DNA from: Acidobacteriaceae bacterium
GTDB lineage: Bacteria > Acidobacteriota > Terriglobia > Terriglobales > Acidobacteriaceae
Length of the DNA stretch: 64,000 nt
Reading direction: 5' to 3'
Assembly: GCA_003152695.1 (NCBI GenBank)
Contig: PMAT01000021.1
Coordinates: 28,883-92,882, forward strand
Shown: positions 17,445-25,684 of the stretch, piece by piece
Layout of the letters: every line of letters begins with the position of its first letter
How positions within the stretch are numbered: the stretch's first letter is position 1
Position numbers and translations under genes: made by a program
Notes under the pieces: generated by a model
Databases searched by the model: none
What the model was told of the DNA's origin: nothing
The model's input: the letters and a program-made list of their open reading frames with translations, nothing else

Positions 17445-18068
17445 ATGGAAATGAAAGGCCTTGTGCTGTCAGGCAAGCATGTTCGACTGGAACCGCTTGA
17501 GCACCGCCGCATCGGCGGTTTAGTTGCCGCTTCGGCGGCGGACCCCACCTTCTACCAATGGAGTCCCGTCCCGCAGGGCGAGGTTGAGGCCACCAGCTAT
17601 GTCGATACCGCCCTGGCTTGGCGGGACGCCGGCAGCGCGGTGCCGTTCGCAATCGTTCGCCTGGATGACGGCGTCGTCATCGGCTCTACCCGCTTCTTTG
17701 ACCTGGAGCGATGGGCGTGGCCGCAGGGACATCCGCGATATGGCTGCGCTCTCGACGCCTGCGAGATCGGCTACACGTGGCTGACCCGCTCGGCAATGCG
17801 GACCGCGGCCAACACCGAGACCAAGCTGCTCATGCTGGCCCATGCGTTTGAAACCTGGCAACTGCTGCGGGTCTGCTTGCACACGGATGTGCGCAATCAG
17901 CGTTCACGCACGGCAATCGAACGCATTGGCGGGAAGTTCGAAGGCATTCTCCGGGCCCATCGGATGGCCGCTGAGTACATTGCTCGCGACTCGGCTCGCT
18001 ATTCGATCGTGGCGGCGGAGTGGCCAGAGGTTAAGCAACGGCTGCGTCAGATCCTCGATCAAGCGTAA
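17445..18068 (+). CDS. GNAT-family N-acetyltransferase (RimJ/RimL-like)
   Basis: This protein is predicted to transfer an acetyl group from acetyl-CoA to an amine or protein N-terminus; the substrate is unknown. The start at 17445 (MEMKGLVLSGKHVRLEPLE) gives the normal beginning of RimJ/RimL-type enzymes. The core reads FAIVRLDDGVVIGSTRFFDLER, then EIGYTWLTRSAMRTAANTETKLLMLAHAFETWQLLRVCLHTDVRNQRSRTAIERIGGKFEGILRAHR, matching the acyl-CoA-binding and C-terminal GNAT motifs (N-x-R/S-S..AIE..G). Length is 207 residues. It runs toward the unknown gene at 18162 with a repeat-bearing gap between. Confidence 0.85.
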   Translation: MEMKGLVLSGKHVRLEPLEHRRIGGLVAASAADPTFYQWSPVPQGEVEATSYVDTALAWRDAGSAVPFAIVRLDDGVVIGSTRFFDLERWAWPQGHPRYGCALDACEIGYTWLTRSAMRTAANTETKLLMLAHAFETWQLLRVCLHTDVRNQRSRTAIERIGGKFEGILRAHRMAAEYIARDSARYSIVAAEWPEVKQRLRQILDQA

Positions 18069-18125
18069 TCGCGTCTTCACTGCGTCGCACCGGTGCGGCA
18101 TAATTGCAATGGCAGGAAGTAAGCC

Positions 18126-18165
18126 GTTGCCAAATGCTAACTGCCAAGTGCTAACTGCCAAATGC
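18126..18165. repeat. Tandem 'tgccaaatgctaac' repeat
   Basis: Three consecutive near-copies of TGCCAA(A/G)TGCTA(A/G)C occur here. The last copy contributes the ATG and second codon of the following gene, so repeat sequence borders or forms its translation start. Confidence 0.7.
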
Positions 18166-18827
18166 TAGCTGACACACAGAAGATCTTTGACGGCGTTACG
18201 CTGCACGGCATGCCGGTACGCATCGAGCTGCAATGGCCATTTCATTCCTCTGGCGGGGGCAGCGACTGGTACGTGCTGCATGGCACCCTGCGCCTGGCCG
18301 ACGGTGGTCCGCTGTACGCCGACATTGCGCTGAATCTGGCGCAGACCATTCGCGAAGTGCTGCCATCCCTCGACAGCGACCTGACGTTCTGGCTCGCCAT
18401 CAACACGGCGCGCAAGGCGCTCGACGATAAGCAATTGGAGTTGCTGAAGTCGAGCAAGCGGCAACCGGTGCCCGTGTCAAGCCGCTGCTACAGCATTCGC
18501 GATAAGCACTTCCGCTTCTGGCAGGCCACGCCGCAACAAGTGGAAGAGTTTGTGGCGCGCAAAGTTTTCTGGTTGAGCGGCAACCAGCGTGGGCCGGTGA
18601 TGATCGCCGATCCATGCGACGCGCAGTATCTGGGCGCCGCCGATCCCAACATGGTGGACAAACTGCTGGCTGCGGCCAACGATCTGGCGGCGCGCGGCAT
18701 GATCGAATTGGCCGGCGACTACGCTCGCGCGACCGATGGATTGCTGGCGCAAGCCCAGGCTTTTCATTCCGCCAAAGATCGCGCCCTGGAAGAGTTGCAC
18801 GCCAAGCACGCCTTTGAGCGGGCATAA
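18162..18827 (+). CDS. Unknown protein, 221 residues
   Basis: I do not recognise this protein. It begins with a beta-rich part ([59 protein letters not shown]), continues with a region containing [34 protein letters not shown], and ends in a long Ala-rich helix with a coiled-coil look ([52 protein letters not shown]). No signal peptide or membrane helix is seen, so it is probably cytoplasmic. Its ATG lies in the last unit of a repeat and has no clear ribosome site; an internal start such as the ATG at 18210 is possible. It precedes mnmG by 74 bp on the same strand. Confidence 0.7.
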   Translation: MLADTQKIFDGVTLHGMPVRIELQWPFHSSGGGSDWYVLHGTLRLADGGPLYADIALNLAQTIREVLPSLDSDLTFWLAINTARKALDDKQLELLKSSKRQPVPVSSRCYSIRDKHFRFWQATPQQVEEFVARKVFWLSGNQRGPVMIADPCDAQYLGAADPNMVDKLLAAANDLAARGMIELAGDYARATDGLLAQAQAFHSAKDRALEELHAKHAFERA

Positions 18828-18901
18828 GAAGGCGACCACGGACTTCTCCGCTAGAATGGATTTATGCGGCCGCAGCGGCGGCCGGGTGGGGTAGTTCGCC
18901 T

Positions 18902-21154
18902 TTGCAGCCGTTATCGTCATTTACCGAAACTTACGACGTAGTTGTAGTGGGCGCCGGACATGCCGGTTGCGAGGCCGCCATGGCCGCGGCACGCATGGGC
19001 CTGAAGACCGCGCTATACACTCTGAACCTCGATCTGATCGCGCAGATGTCGTGCAATCCCGCGGTCGGCGGCATCGCCAAGGGGCATCTGGTGCGTGAGG
19101 TGGACGCCCTGGGCGGCATCATGGGCGAGGTGACGGACGCGGTCGGCATTCAGTTTCGTCTGCTTAACACCTCGCGCGGGCCGGCAGTGTGGTCTCCGCG
19201 GGCGCAGTGCGACAAGCAACAGTACCGGCTGAAGATGCGCGAACTGCTGGAGTCGGAGCCCAACCTGCACATCAAGCAGGCCGAAGTGGCAGAGCTGATT
19301 GTGGAGCAACTAGCAACTAGCAATCAGCAACAAGCCAATACTCTTGTCATCCCGAGCGCAGTCGAGGGACCTGCTGTTCGAACCGCAGATCCTTCGACTC
19401 GGACTAAAGTCCTCGCTCAGGATGACAATTTTGGCGGATCGGACTCTGGCGAAGAGCGAAAAGCGAAAAGCGAAGAGCGAGGAGAGCGCGCCGTCCGAGG
19501 TATACGCCTGCGCGATGGCCGCACCGTTTCCGCGCAAGCCGTCATCATCACCACCGGAACATTTTTGAACGGGCTCATCCACTGCGGCGAGCAGCAATAT
19601 CCCGCCGGCCGCAGCGGCGAGCCGAATGCCGTATTGCTGGGCGAATCGCTGAAGGCGCTTGGCCTGCGCGGCTGCCGCCTGAAGACCGGCACTCCGCCGC
19701 GTCTCGATGGGCGCAGCATCGACTGGTCGAAGTTCAAAGTGCAGCCCGGCGACGACGATCCCACGCCCTTCAGCTTCCGCACCCGGCGGGTGGCGCACCA
19801 CGACAAGCAGGTGCCGTGCTACATCGCCTTCACCACCCCGGAGACGCACCGCATCATCCGCGAGAACGTGCACCGCTCGCCCATGTACAGCGGGCAGATC
19901 CAAAGTATCGGGCCACGGTATTGCCCGTCGATCGAAGACAAGATCGTCAAGTTTCCCGACAAGGAAACCCATCAGCTCTTCCTCGAGCCCGAGGGCCTGA
20001 AGACCCACGAGATTTACGTCAACGGCATGAGCACCTCGCTGCCCATTGACGTGCAGCTGGCGATCATCAAGTCGATCCCCGGCCTGGAGACCGCCGAGAT
20101 GCTGCGCCCCGGTTATGCCATCGAGTACGACTCCATCGACCCGACCGAGTTGCAGCGCACCCTGGAGACCAAGAAGGTCGCGCGCCTGTTCCTGGCCGGC
20201 CAGATCAACGGCACCAGCGGCTACGAAGAAGCGGCGTGCCAAGGCATCATGGCGGGCATCAACGCGGCGCTGAAGGTAAAGGGCGAGCCGCCGCTGGTCC
20301 TCGACCGCACCGAGGCCTACACCGCCATCCTCATCGACGACCTCATCAGCAAGGGGACCAACGAGCCTTACCGCATGTTTACCTCGCGCGCTGAGTTCCG
20401 CCTGCACCTGCGCATCGACAACGCCGACCGCCGGCTTACCCCGCACGGACGCCGCGTCGGCCTGATTAACGATGCCGCCTGGGCCGATCATCTGGCCAAG
20501 CAGGAGCGCATGCGGGCCATGCGCGATTTGCTGGAGCGCACTCGGGTAAGTGGGGAGATGCTGAACGCGCTGAGGAAGGAAGTTTCGAGTTTCGAGTTTC
20601 AAGTTTCGAGTGAAGAGATCCCCAAACCGCAGGCGGGTACCTCGAAGCCGGAACCAGACTCGTTGCTGGGACTGACATTCGCCCAACTGCTCAAGCGCCC
20701 CGAGGTCCGGATCGAAGCGCTGGCGCCGCTGCTGGCGAGGCTGATGCCGGCGTTCTTCGAACGAGGGGATAGTGGGCAGTGGGTAGTGGATAGTAAAAGC
20801 GTGGAAGCCGGGGATTCCGTGCTATCCACTAGCCACTATCCACTATCCACGGTTGTTCGCAACGAGCTGAAAGCGGTGGAGACCGAGATCAAGTACGCCG
20901 GCTACCTTGACCAGCAGAGCAAAGCCATCGAGCGCTTGAAGCGCTCGGAGCAGCGCCTCATTCCTGACTGGTTCGACTACACCCGAGTGAGCGGCCTGTC
21001 GCGCGAGATGAATGAGAAGCTAGCGCGCGTCCGCCCGCGCACCCTGGGCCAGGCCAGCCGTATCCCGGGGGTCACGCCCGCCGCCGTCTCGCTGATCAAC
21101 GTGTACATCGAGATCCAGGCGCGCCAGCAGGCGGCCGCATCCTCCCTCGGCTGA
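18902..21154 (+). CDS. mnmG: tRNA uridine-5-carboxymethylaminomethyl enzyme MnmG, enlarged by three repeat insertions
   Basis: MnmG with MnmE modifies U34 of several tRNAs, using FAD. The TTG at 18902 is the only sensible start. The FAD motif [13 protein letters not shown] (Gly17, 19, 22), [15 protein letters not shown] with catalytic Cys51, and [11 protein letters not shown] with Cys341 (the second essential Cys position) are all intact, as are the [13 protein letters not shown] and [11 protein letters not shown] motifs and the C-terminal helical domain ([19 protein letters not shown]). The protein has 750 residues against about 630 in E. coli. The excess is three in-frame segments (about residues 136-196, 561-588 and 622-650) made of dispersed repeat sequence, each at a loop between conserved blocks. 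The enzyme therefore looks functional. Confidence 0.95.
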   Translation: MQPLSSFTETYDVVVVGAGHAGCEAAMAAARMGLKTALYTLNLDLIAQMSCNPAVGGIAKGHLVREVDALGGIMGEVTDAVGIQFRLLNTSRGPAVWSPRAQCDKQQYRLKMRELLESEPNLHIKQAEVAELIVEQLATSNQQQANTLVIPSAVEGPAVRTADPSTRTKVLAQDDNFGGSDSGEERKAKSEERGERAVRGIRLRDGRTVSAQAVIITTGTFLNGLIHCGEQQYPAGRSGEPNAVLLGESLKALGLRGCRLKTGTPPRLDGRSIDWSKFKVQPGDDDPTPFSFRTRRVAHHDKQVPCYIAFTTPETHRIIRENVHRSPMYSGQIQSIGPRYCPSIEDKIVKFPDKETHQLFLEPEGLKTHEIYVNGMSTSLPIDVQLAIIKSIPGLETAEMLRPGYAIEYDSIDPTELQRTLETKKVARLFLAGQINGTSGYEEAACQGIMAGINAALKVKGEPPLVLDRTEAYTAILIDDLISKGTNEPYRMFTSRAEFRLHLRIDNADRRLTPHGRRVGLINDAAWADHLAKQERMRAMRDLLERTRVSGEMLNALRKEVSSFEFQVSSEEIPKPQAGTSKPEPDSLLGLTFAQLLKRPEVRIEALAPLLARLMPAFFERGDSGQWVVDSKSVEAGDSVLSTSHYPLSTVVRNELKAVETEIKYAGYLDQQSKAIERLKRSEQRLIPDWFDYTRVSGLSREMNEKLARVRPRTLGQASRIPGVTPAAVSLINVYIEIQARQQAAASSLG
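19307..19489. repeat. In-frame repeat insertion 1 in mnmG
   Basis: About 183 bases interrupt a beta-turn between AELIVE and VRGIRLRDG. They are a mosaic of three repeat types: 'actagcaatcagcaa' units, a 'gtcatcccgagc...gagggacctgc...aggatgac' element with partly inverted ends, and 'gcgaaaagcgaagagcg' units. Translated, the middle reads [11 protein letters not shown] and the end [11 protein letters not shown]. All three types recur between genes elsewhere in the window. Confidence 0.85.
20582..20664. repeat. In-frame repeat insertion 2 in mnmG
   Basis: The segment begins with near-perfect tandem copies of the nonamer GTTTCGAGT and ends in a Pro/Ser/Lys-rich stretch. It splits the variable linker of the C-terminal domain just before [15 protein letters not shown]. 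Confidence 0.8.
20765..20851. repeat. In-frame repeat insertion 3 in mnmG
   Basis: The segment carries direct units (AGTGGGTAGTGGATAGT) followed by their inverted counterparts (CTATCCAC repeated), so it could fold into a hairpin. It adds about 29 residues before [18 protein letters not shown] and keeps the frame. Confidence 0.82.
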
Positions 21155-21209
21155 CGGCGACCGTGGATTCGGAATGGCTGGGGTCACGGAATGGAGCACG
21201 TTGTCTGGC

Positions 21210-21232
21210 CACTTAAGTGCAAGTGTTTGCAC
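21210..21232. promoter_or_regulatory. Overlapping palindromes upstream of the PEP-CTERM gene
   Basis: Within the 327-bp gap after mnmG, a perfect ten-base palindrome CACTTAAGTG (21210-21219) overlaps an inverted repeat GTGCAA-N4-TTGCAC (21217-21232). ACTTAAGT recurs at 21430-21437. The arrangement looks like an operator. It lies about 250 bp before the start codon, so its target is uncertain. Confidence 0.35.
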
Positions 21233-21360
21233 CCTCGATAGTTTCGGCTCCATATTTTCCAATAAGTTACAGCGGAGACATAATTGCAACGTTCACCTCA
21301 AGGTCTGTCTCGGACTGCCGCAGGTTCTGTGTTTGGAGGGCAGCGTCGAGAGGGCCCGGC

Positions 21361-21393
21361 AACGAGCGTCTGCTAGGTTCGAACCCGCTCGTT
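21361..21393 (+). other. Leader hairpin before the PEP-CTERM gene
   Basis: Eight-base arms AACGAGCG and CGCTCGTT enclose a loop with its own palindrome GGTTCGAACC. A small GCAA-tetraloop hairpin (CACC/GGTG) follows near 21413-21426. The structure lies in the probable 5' leader. No known riboswitch class was recognised. Confidence 0.35.
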
Positions 21394-21481
21394 GAGCAAT
21401 ACTGGCCCCTGAGCACCGCAAGGTGTTCGACTTAAGTCTCAATTTCGCGAAGTAAGACTCTCAACTGCGGAGGATACAAAC

Positions 21482-22123
21482 TTGAACAGGAAACTTGGAT
21501 GGATGTTTTGTCTACTGGCCCTCGCCGTTTGCGCCAGTTTACCGGCGATGGCCGATATCGCCTACACCAACATTCAGGATGGCAGCTACAATTGCTGTTC
21601 TGGCTGGACCATTGGCGGTTCGGGCTCTCTTGTCGGACTGGTCGAGGACGCCCAGCTATTCACCTCGGCGGTGACTGGCAACGCTAATTCGATCACCGTG
21701 GCTTTGGGCTTTGCGGCAGGCGACAACGGCGCGACCATAAGTCTGTGGTCCAACGCCGGTGGCACCCCGGGTACAAATTTGACCGGGTTCATCACTGCTC
21801 CACCCGCCCCTGTCTTCGGAACCTGCTGTCAATTCACGACGGTAACGTTTGCGGGAGTTCCAATTACCGCCGGACAACAGTATTTTGTCGTAATCGAGGC
21901 CGACAACACCACTTGGGACGCCTGGGCTTGGAATGACACAGGCGCCGTTGGACAACTTGACCAGAACTCCGGCAGCGGCTGGAACCAGTTTGCTGGCGAA
22001 ACTCTGGGAGGCATGGAGGTAGACACCGGTGGCGCCACGACCCCGGAGCCTAGCTCCCTATTGTTGCTCGGCACCGGATTGGTGGGAGCATTCGGCGTTA
22101 TTCGTCGCAAGTTGAATCGCTAA
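21482..22123 (+). CDS. PEP-CTERM sorted exported protein
   Basis: This is a secreted protein carrying the PEP-CTERM signal that exosortase recognises and cleaves. The TTG start is supported by GGAGG eight bases upstream. The N-terminus is a signal peptide (WMFCLLALAVCASLPAMA, cut before DIAY). The mature part of about 160 residues is rich in Gly, Asn, Thr and aromatic residues, with two CC pairs (NCCSGW, GTCCQF), and looks like a beta-sandwich. The C-terminus reads TPEPSSLLLLGTGLVGAFG then a basic end RRKLNR: the Pro-Glu-Pro, the membrane helix and the Arg cluster. The exosortase is not in the window. A strong terminator follows, so the gene is monocistronic. Confidence 0.9.
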   Translation: MNRKLGWMFCLLALAVCASLPAMADIAYTNIQDGSYNCCSGWTIGGSGSLVGLVEDAQLFTSAVTGNANSITVALGFAAGDNGATISLWSNAGGTPGTNLTGFITAPPAPVFGTCCQFTTVTFAGVPITAGQQYFVVIEADNTTWDAWAWNDTGAVGQLDQNSGSGWNQFAGETLGGMEVDTGGATTPEPSSLLLLGTGLVGAFGVIRRKLNR

Positions 22124-22143
22124 CCCTTCGGTAGTTCACGTTG

Positions 22144-22181
22144 ACAGCCGGAGCTAACCAGCTCCGGCTGTTCTTATTTTT
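22144..22181 (+). terminator. Strong Rho-independent terminator after the PEP-CTERM gene
   Basis: A perfect twelve-pair stem (ACAGCCGGAGCT with AGCTCCGGCTGT) and AACC loop is followed by a T-rich stretch. It lies 20 bp past the stop. Confidence 0.92.
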
Positions 22182-22230
22182 GCAATGGTTTCAGGAACTG
22201 ACAGCGTCTGAGAAGTTCACGATACGGGGT

Positions 22231-22536
22231 TTAGCCGAGCAGCGCACCGGGGTCCTTGCGGACAATGTGCAGCAACTTGAGCGTGGCCTGGCGCGGCTGC
22301 CGGATACCCTGCTCCCAGCTTTCCACCGCATTCGAGCTGACGTTCAGCAGGCGCGCAAACAGCGCCTGGCTGGCATTCATGGCCGTGCGCATGGCCCGGA
22401 TCTCGGCTGCCTTTAATGGCCGGGGACGAACTGGTATCTCCACCGAGCGCAGGTCCAGGCTGGCTGGGGTTTTTACGGAGGATGCCGCCTTTTTGCGTTT
22501 GTTTTTCTTCTCTTTTTTCTTGCTCTTCTTGCTCAT
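22231..22536 (-). CDS. XRE/HigA-like helix-turn-helix protein
   Basis: This is a small DNA-binding protein, possibly an antitoxin or autoregulator. The first 35 residues are very lysine-rich (KKSKKKEKKNKRKK), an unusual basic arm. Residues about 40-95 form an HTH (LKAAEIRAMRTAMNASQALFARLLNVSSNAVESWEQGIRQPRQATLKLLHIVRKDPGALL), closest in layout to HigA/NadS-type antitoxins. GGGGAAGG lies just before the ATG. No HigB-like toxin gene sits beside it, so if it is an antitoxin it is alone. A transcriptional regulator of another kind is equally possible. Confidence 0.8.
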   Translation of the reverse strand: MSKKSKKKEKKNKRKKAASSVKTPASLDLRSVEIPVRPRPLKAAEIRAMRTAMNASQALFARLLNVSSNAVESWEQGIRQPRQATLKLLHIVRKDPGALLG

Positions 22537-22651
22537 GCCTTCCCCCAGCTACGACAATGTGACACATCAGACAATGTAGGATATTGGCGGATGCAATGTA
22601 AATAGCTCTCAGGTGGGGGCGCACCCAAAGCGGGTGCGGCACTGCAAGAAT

Positions 22652-23524
22652 TCACGGTCTGCGCGAATCGACCGGGACCGTCTCCTCGCCCACCGGCCTG
22701 GCCACAGGACGTCCCTTGTCGCCCATTTCCAGGTAGGCCCACGGCGTCTCGTGGTCGTGGGTAAACACCACCAGCCACTGCTCTGGAATGGCCACGTCAT
22801 AGAACCGATGTTTGTTGGCGATACTGTCCAGCGGATAAAGGTCGTAACCCAGCGTCCAAACCGGATCGAGGTGCTTGGCGTCTGACACCAGATCGCTGGG
22901 ATAGCAAGCCACCCGGCCGCCGCTGCGCACCATCACCGCCTGCAAGTCGCGGGTGTGGCCGGGATAAACCTTCACCGAGATCCCCGGAGCAATCTCGGCG
23001 TCGCCCTTGAGCAACTGCATCTGTCCGCTCTCGACCAGCGGATCGTAGTTGTCGGTCATGTAGCTGACGCGGTCGCGCTCGTGCTGTTCGCGGGCGTGGC
23101 GCCACTCGCCCTCCTGCACGTAATACCTGGCCCTGGGAAACGTGGGCACGGGCTTGCCGTCTTTGTAATAGGTGTTCCAGCCGCAGTGGTCGAAGTGCAG
23201 GTGGGTGTTAATGACGATGTCAATCTCGTCAGGCGAAACCCCGGCCTCCTCGAAACTCTTCAGCAGGCGTGGCTGGTTCTGGTAGATGGACCGGCTCTTT
23301 TCGCTGAGCTTGCTGCCGATGCCGGTCTCGATGAGGATGTTCTGCTCGCCGGTGCGGACCAGCAGCGAATTGAGCGCCAGCGGAATGGTGTTGCGCTCGT
23401 CCGGCTGGATGCGCTTTTCCCACATAATCTTGGGAATGATGCCGAACATGGCGCCACCGTCCATGCGATAGGTGCCGTCGGAAAGGATGGTGAGTTCAAA
23501 GTCGCCCAGCGTGATTCGGTGCAC
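22652..23524 (-). CDS. Metallo-beta-lactamase-fold hydrolase, lactonase-like
   Basis: This metal-dependent hydrolase has the layout of N-acyl-homoserine-lactone lactonases (AiiA-like), although other lactones or esters are possible. The 290 residues start MHRITLGDFELTILSDGTYRMDGG. The metal motif is INTHLHFDHCGWN (HxHxDH), with a later histidine in VYPGHTRD and an Asp in YPSDLVSDAKH. LNSLLVRTGEQNILIETGIG is the typical second strand pair. No signal peptide is seen, so it acts in the cytoplasm. It stands alone between the HTH gene and the FHA/kinase pair, on the opposite strand to the latter. Confidence 0.88.
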   Translation of the reverse strand: MHRITLGDFELTILSDGTYRMDGGAMFGIIPKIMWEKRIQPDERNTIPLALNSLLVRTGEQNILIETGIGSKLSEKSRSIYQNQPRLLKSFEEAGVSPDEIDIVINTHLHFDHCGWNTYYKDGKPVPTFPRARYYVQEGEWRHAREQHERDRVSYMTDNYDPLVESGQMQLLKGDAEIAPGISVKVYPGHTRDLQAVMVRSGGRVACYPSDLVSDAKHLDPVWTLGYDLYPLDSIANKHRFYDVAIPEQWLVVFTHDHETPWAYLEMGDKGRPVARPVGEETVPVDSRRP

Positions 23525-23821
23525 CGATTTGTCTCCACGGGAAAGTTGATTTTCCGATCATACTGAATGAGCACAGCAGCTACAAAGCGGGCGACAAGGC
23601 AGTTTTCGGATCGAAGTGTGGATTCCTTGTAAGATGGGCTGGGTTATCGCCAACAGTCTCACGGTTCTTGAGTGTGCGATGCCTAAGCCTTATGATTAAC
23701 AATGATGTACAGCGAAACGTCGTCGGGAAAACCAATTCGGGTGCAATCCAGAGCATTCATCAGTATGTGCAGCTTTTTTTGCAACTGATTACTTTGCACA
23801 ACGCTGGAGCGTTCAAGCGCG

Positions 23822-24334
23822 ATGGACATTGGGACAGTTTTGCTGAGCGCGGGGGTCGCAGTCATGACAAGTGCCGTGACGGCATACCTCACCTCTAAAC
23901 TCAAGACTTCCGAGGAACACAAGAAGTGGAACAGAGAGCTTGCCCTTAAGTATGCAAGAGTAGTAAATACCAATCCTGCGTTTGCTCAGAATTTGGCAAA
24001 ACCGGCTGCGGTCGGCTATCTGGTTATCGACGAGCCGGAGGGTGTTCCTGTAAGCGCGGAGGGACCGAGGAAAGTCCCTATTCCTCCCAATTGTCGCCTT
24101 GTGGTGGGCAGGAGTGCTCCTCCCGCGGACATCGCGGTGGAGGATGAATGTGCCTCTATGAGACACGCCGCAATCTCTTCAGATAGTGTGCACGTATTCG
24201 TCGAGGATCTGGATGCGAAGAATGGCACTTGGGTGAACCGCAATCGCGTGGAGGCAACCTCCGTGCGGCTTAAGGATGGCGACGTGGTCAAGATTGGGTC
24301 CACACGATTGCGTTTGCAACTGCACACGAAGTGA
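23822..24334 (+). CDS. Membrane-anchored FHA-domain protein
   Basis: FHA domains bind phosphothreonine peptides, usually on Ser/Thr kinases or their targets. Residues about 4-24 are one membrane helix (GTVLLSAGVAVMTSAVTAYLT), followed by a charged helix. The FHA domain covers about 92-165: LVVGRS (Gly96-Arg97-Ser98), an atypical MRHAAIS in place of the usual SRxHA, then DLDAKNGTWVNRNRV and LKDGDVVKIGSTRLRL. The conserved NGT and the Arg are present. The stop codon is followed at once by the kinase ATG, so the two are translated together. GC content looks lower than in neighbouring genes, which hints at transfer. Confidence 0.88.
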   Translation: MDIGTVLLSAGVAVMTSAVTAYLTSKLKTSEEHKKWNRELALKYARVVNTNPAFAQNLAKPAAVGYLVIDEPEGVPVSAEGPRKVPIPPNCRLVVGRSAPPADIAVEDECASMRHAAISSDSVHVFVEDLDAKNGTWVNRNRVEATSVRLKDGDVVKIGSTRLRLQLHTK

Positions 24335-25432
24335 ATGTTCAGTAAATGTGGATTCACGCCGAAGAAGCGTCTCCGCATGTTGCTATTCGCGGGTATACTC
24401 GATTGTGACTTTCTCAGATTCTGTGAAAAGGGAAACGTAAGTGGACCAGACGCTTGCGTGGTAGATCGTATGGCTGCCAACCAGTATATCTGTAAGTTTG
24501 TCCCTGCAGATATTGAAGCTGCGCTGGGTCGGCGCTACATCATTGGTTCCGAAATTGCCGTTGGCGGCCAGGGAGCAGTTTTCAGGGCGACCAGAACTTC
24601 TCAGCCAGACGGCACCGCGGCAAATGACGCTGTGGCGCTGAAGTTGCACTTCGATCGCAGACGGAACTTTCGCGTACAGCCCGAGATCACCGCGATGGAG
24701 AACGTCTCGCATCCAAACTTGGCTCGGCTGATTGAGCATGGCTATTGTGACGTGGCCGGTAGAAACACGCGATACGTAGCGTCGGAATTCATAGAGGGAC
24801 AACCACTGAGCGTTCAGTTGAGAAGCGGACGGCTGCTGGAATCCGAAGTGCTGGCGATAGGGCGCGATGTCTCGGCTGCAATTGCGGAAATTTGGTCGCG
24901 ACGCATTGTTCATGGGGACATAAAGCCCTCGAACATCATGCTTAGAAACTCCGGCGGTCACATGATGTTGGGCTCGGTGGACAGCGCTGTCCTCATCGAC
25001 CTCGGCGTGGCCAGTTATTTAGATCAACGCAATGTTAGTACACTCAAGCCTTTAGATCGACGCGACCGTCGTCGTTCCGCAGGTAGGCCTCTCGGAACGT
25101 TGGGTTACTTTTCGCCGGAGCAGATCAGAGGGACAAAGGCATTGTCGTGCGCTTCGGACGTTTTTTCCCTTGGCGTGGTAATGCTGCAATGCTTACTGGG
25201 GCGGCATCCCACGGACGATGACCAGACCGCCATAACCGACGGCATCCGGGCGAGCGGAGGCAAGGTTGCAGCAAGCGTAGGCTTGCTTTGCGCGTTGGAT
25301 ATGATGCTGTCGCCACTCCCGACGTTTAGGCCGAATCCTGCAGAACTCAGCCGCCGCTTCCAAAGCATACGGCAAACGATGCAAGCGGACTTCGCCAAGG
25401 GCACTCGCGCACCCATGAAATCTCAGGACTAG
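24335..25432 (+). CDS. Hanks-type Ser/Thr protein kinase paired with FHA protein
   Basis: This is a eukaryotic-like protein kinase. The glycine loop reads AVGGQGAVFRA (about 76-85), the ATP lysine is in VALKL (Lys103), the catalytic loop is HGDIKPSN (His193, Asp195, Asn200; HGD instead of HRD), and the metal site is IDLG (Asp222; DLG instead of DFG). GTLGYFSPEQ marks the activation segment end and SDVFSLGVVMLQ the F helix. All catalytic residues are present, so it should be active. No membrane helix or sensor domain follows; the membrane anchor is on the FHA partner. The ATG at 24335 abuts the FHA stop, but the first 45 residues look unstructured and the ATG at 24470 (MAANQY) is a possible start. 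Confidence 0.88.
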   Translation: MFSKCGFTPKKRLRMLLFAGILDCDFLRFCEKGNVSGPDACVVDRMAANQYICKFVPADIEAALGRRYIIGSEIAVGGQGAVFRATRTSQPDGTAANDAVALKLHFDRRRNFRVQPEITAMENVSHPNLARLIEHGYCDVAGRNTRYVASEFIEGQPLSVQLRSGRLLESEVLAIGRDVSAAIAEIWSRRIVHGDIKPSNIMLRNSGGHMMLGSVDSAVLIDLGVASYLDQRNVSTLKPLDRRDRRRSAGRPLGTLGYFSPEQIRGTKALSCASDVFSLGVVMLQCLLGRHPTDDDQTAITDGIRASGGKVAASVGLLCALDMMLSPLPTFRPNPAELSRRFQSIRQTMQADFAKGTRAPMKSQD

Positions 25433-25635
25433 AGCTGAACCGAATGGGAGCGCCTTTTCTGATCGGGGAGAGTCACACGACCTGTGCAAGTTGAACTGCA
25501 GGGTTCGGGAGAGCGGTAGATTGCGGTCGATAAGTCGCAATTGCACTCACAATCGAAACTCGGCTTTTCGGAAGTAGGTGCGCTTCCGGCTGGAAACCGA
25601 GCTCGCCTCACAGAACGGGCCCAAGACAGCAAAGT

Positions 25636-25653
25636 CCCTCGCTTGCGCGAGGG
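25636..25653 (-). terminator. Possible terminator after the OmpA-family gene
   Basis: Read on the minus strand, CCCTCGC-GCAA-GCGAGGG is a perfect seven-pair hairpin with a GNRA loop, 32 bp past the stop. Only a weak T stretch (ACTTTGCTG) follows, so its strength is uncertain. Confidence 0.4.
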
Positions 25654-25684
25654 GCTTCTGCGGTTGCGCCCGTTGCTACTACTG

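Noticed and set aside
21206..21221. Sigma-54 promoter (TGGC-N8-TGCA) upstream of the PEP-CTERM gene
   Set aside because: The invariant GG and GC have the right ten-base spacing, but most other consensus positions fail, and the site lies about 260 bp from the start. The same bases form palindromes that explain them better.
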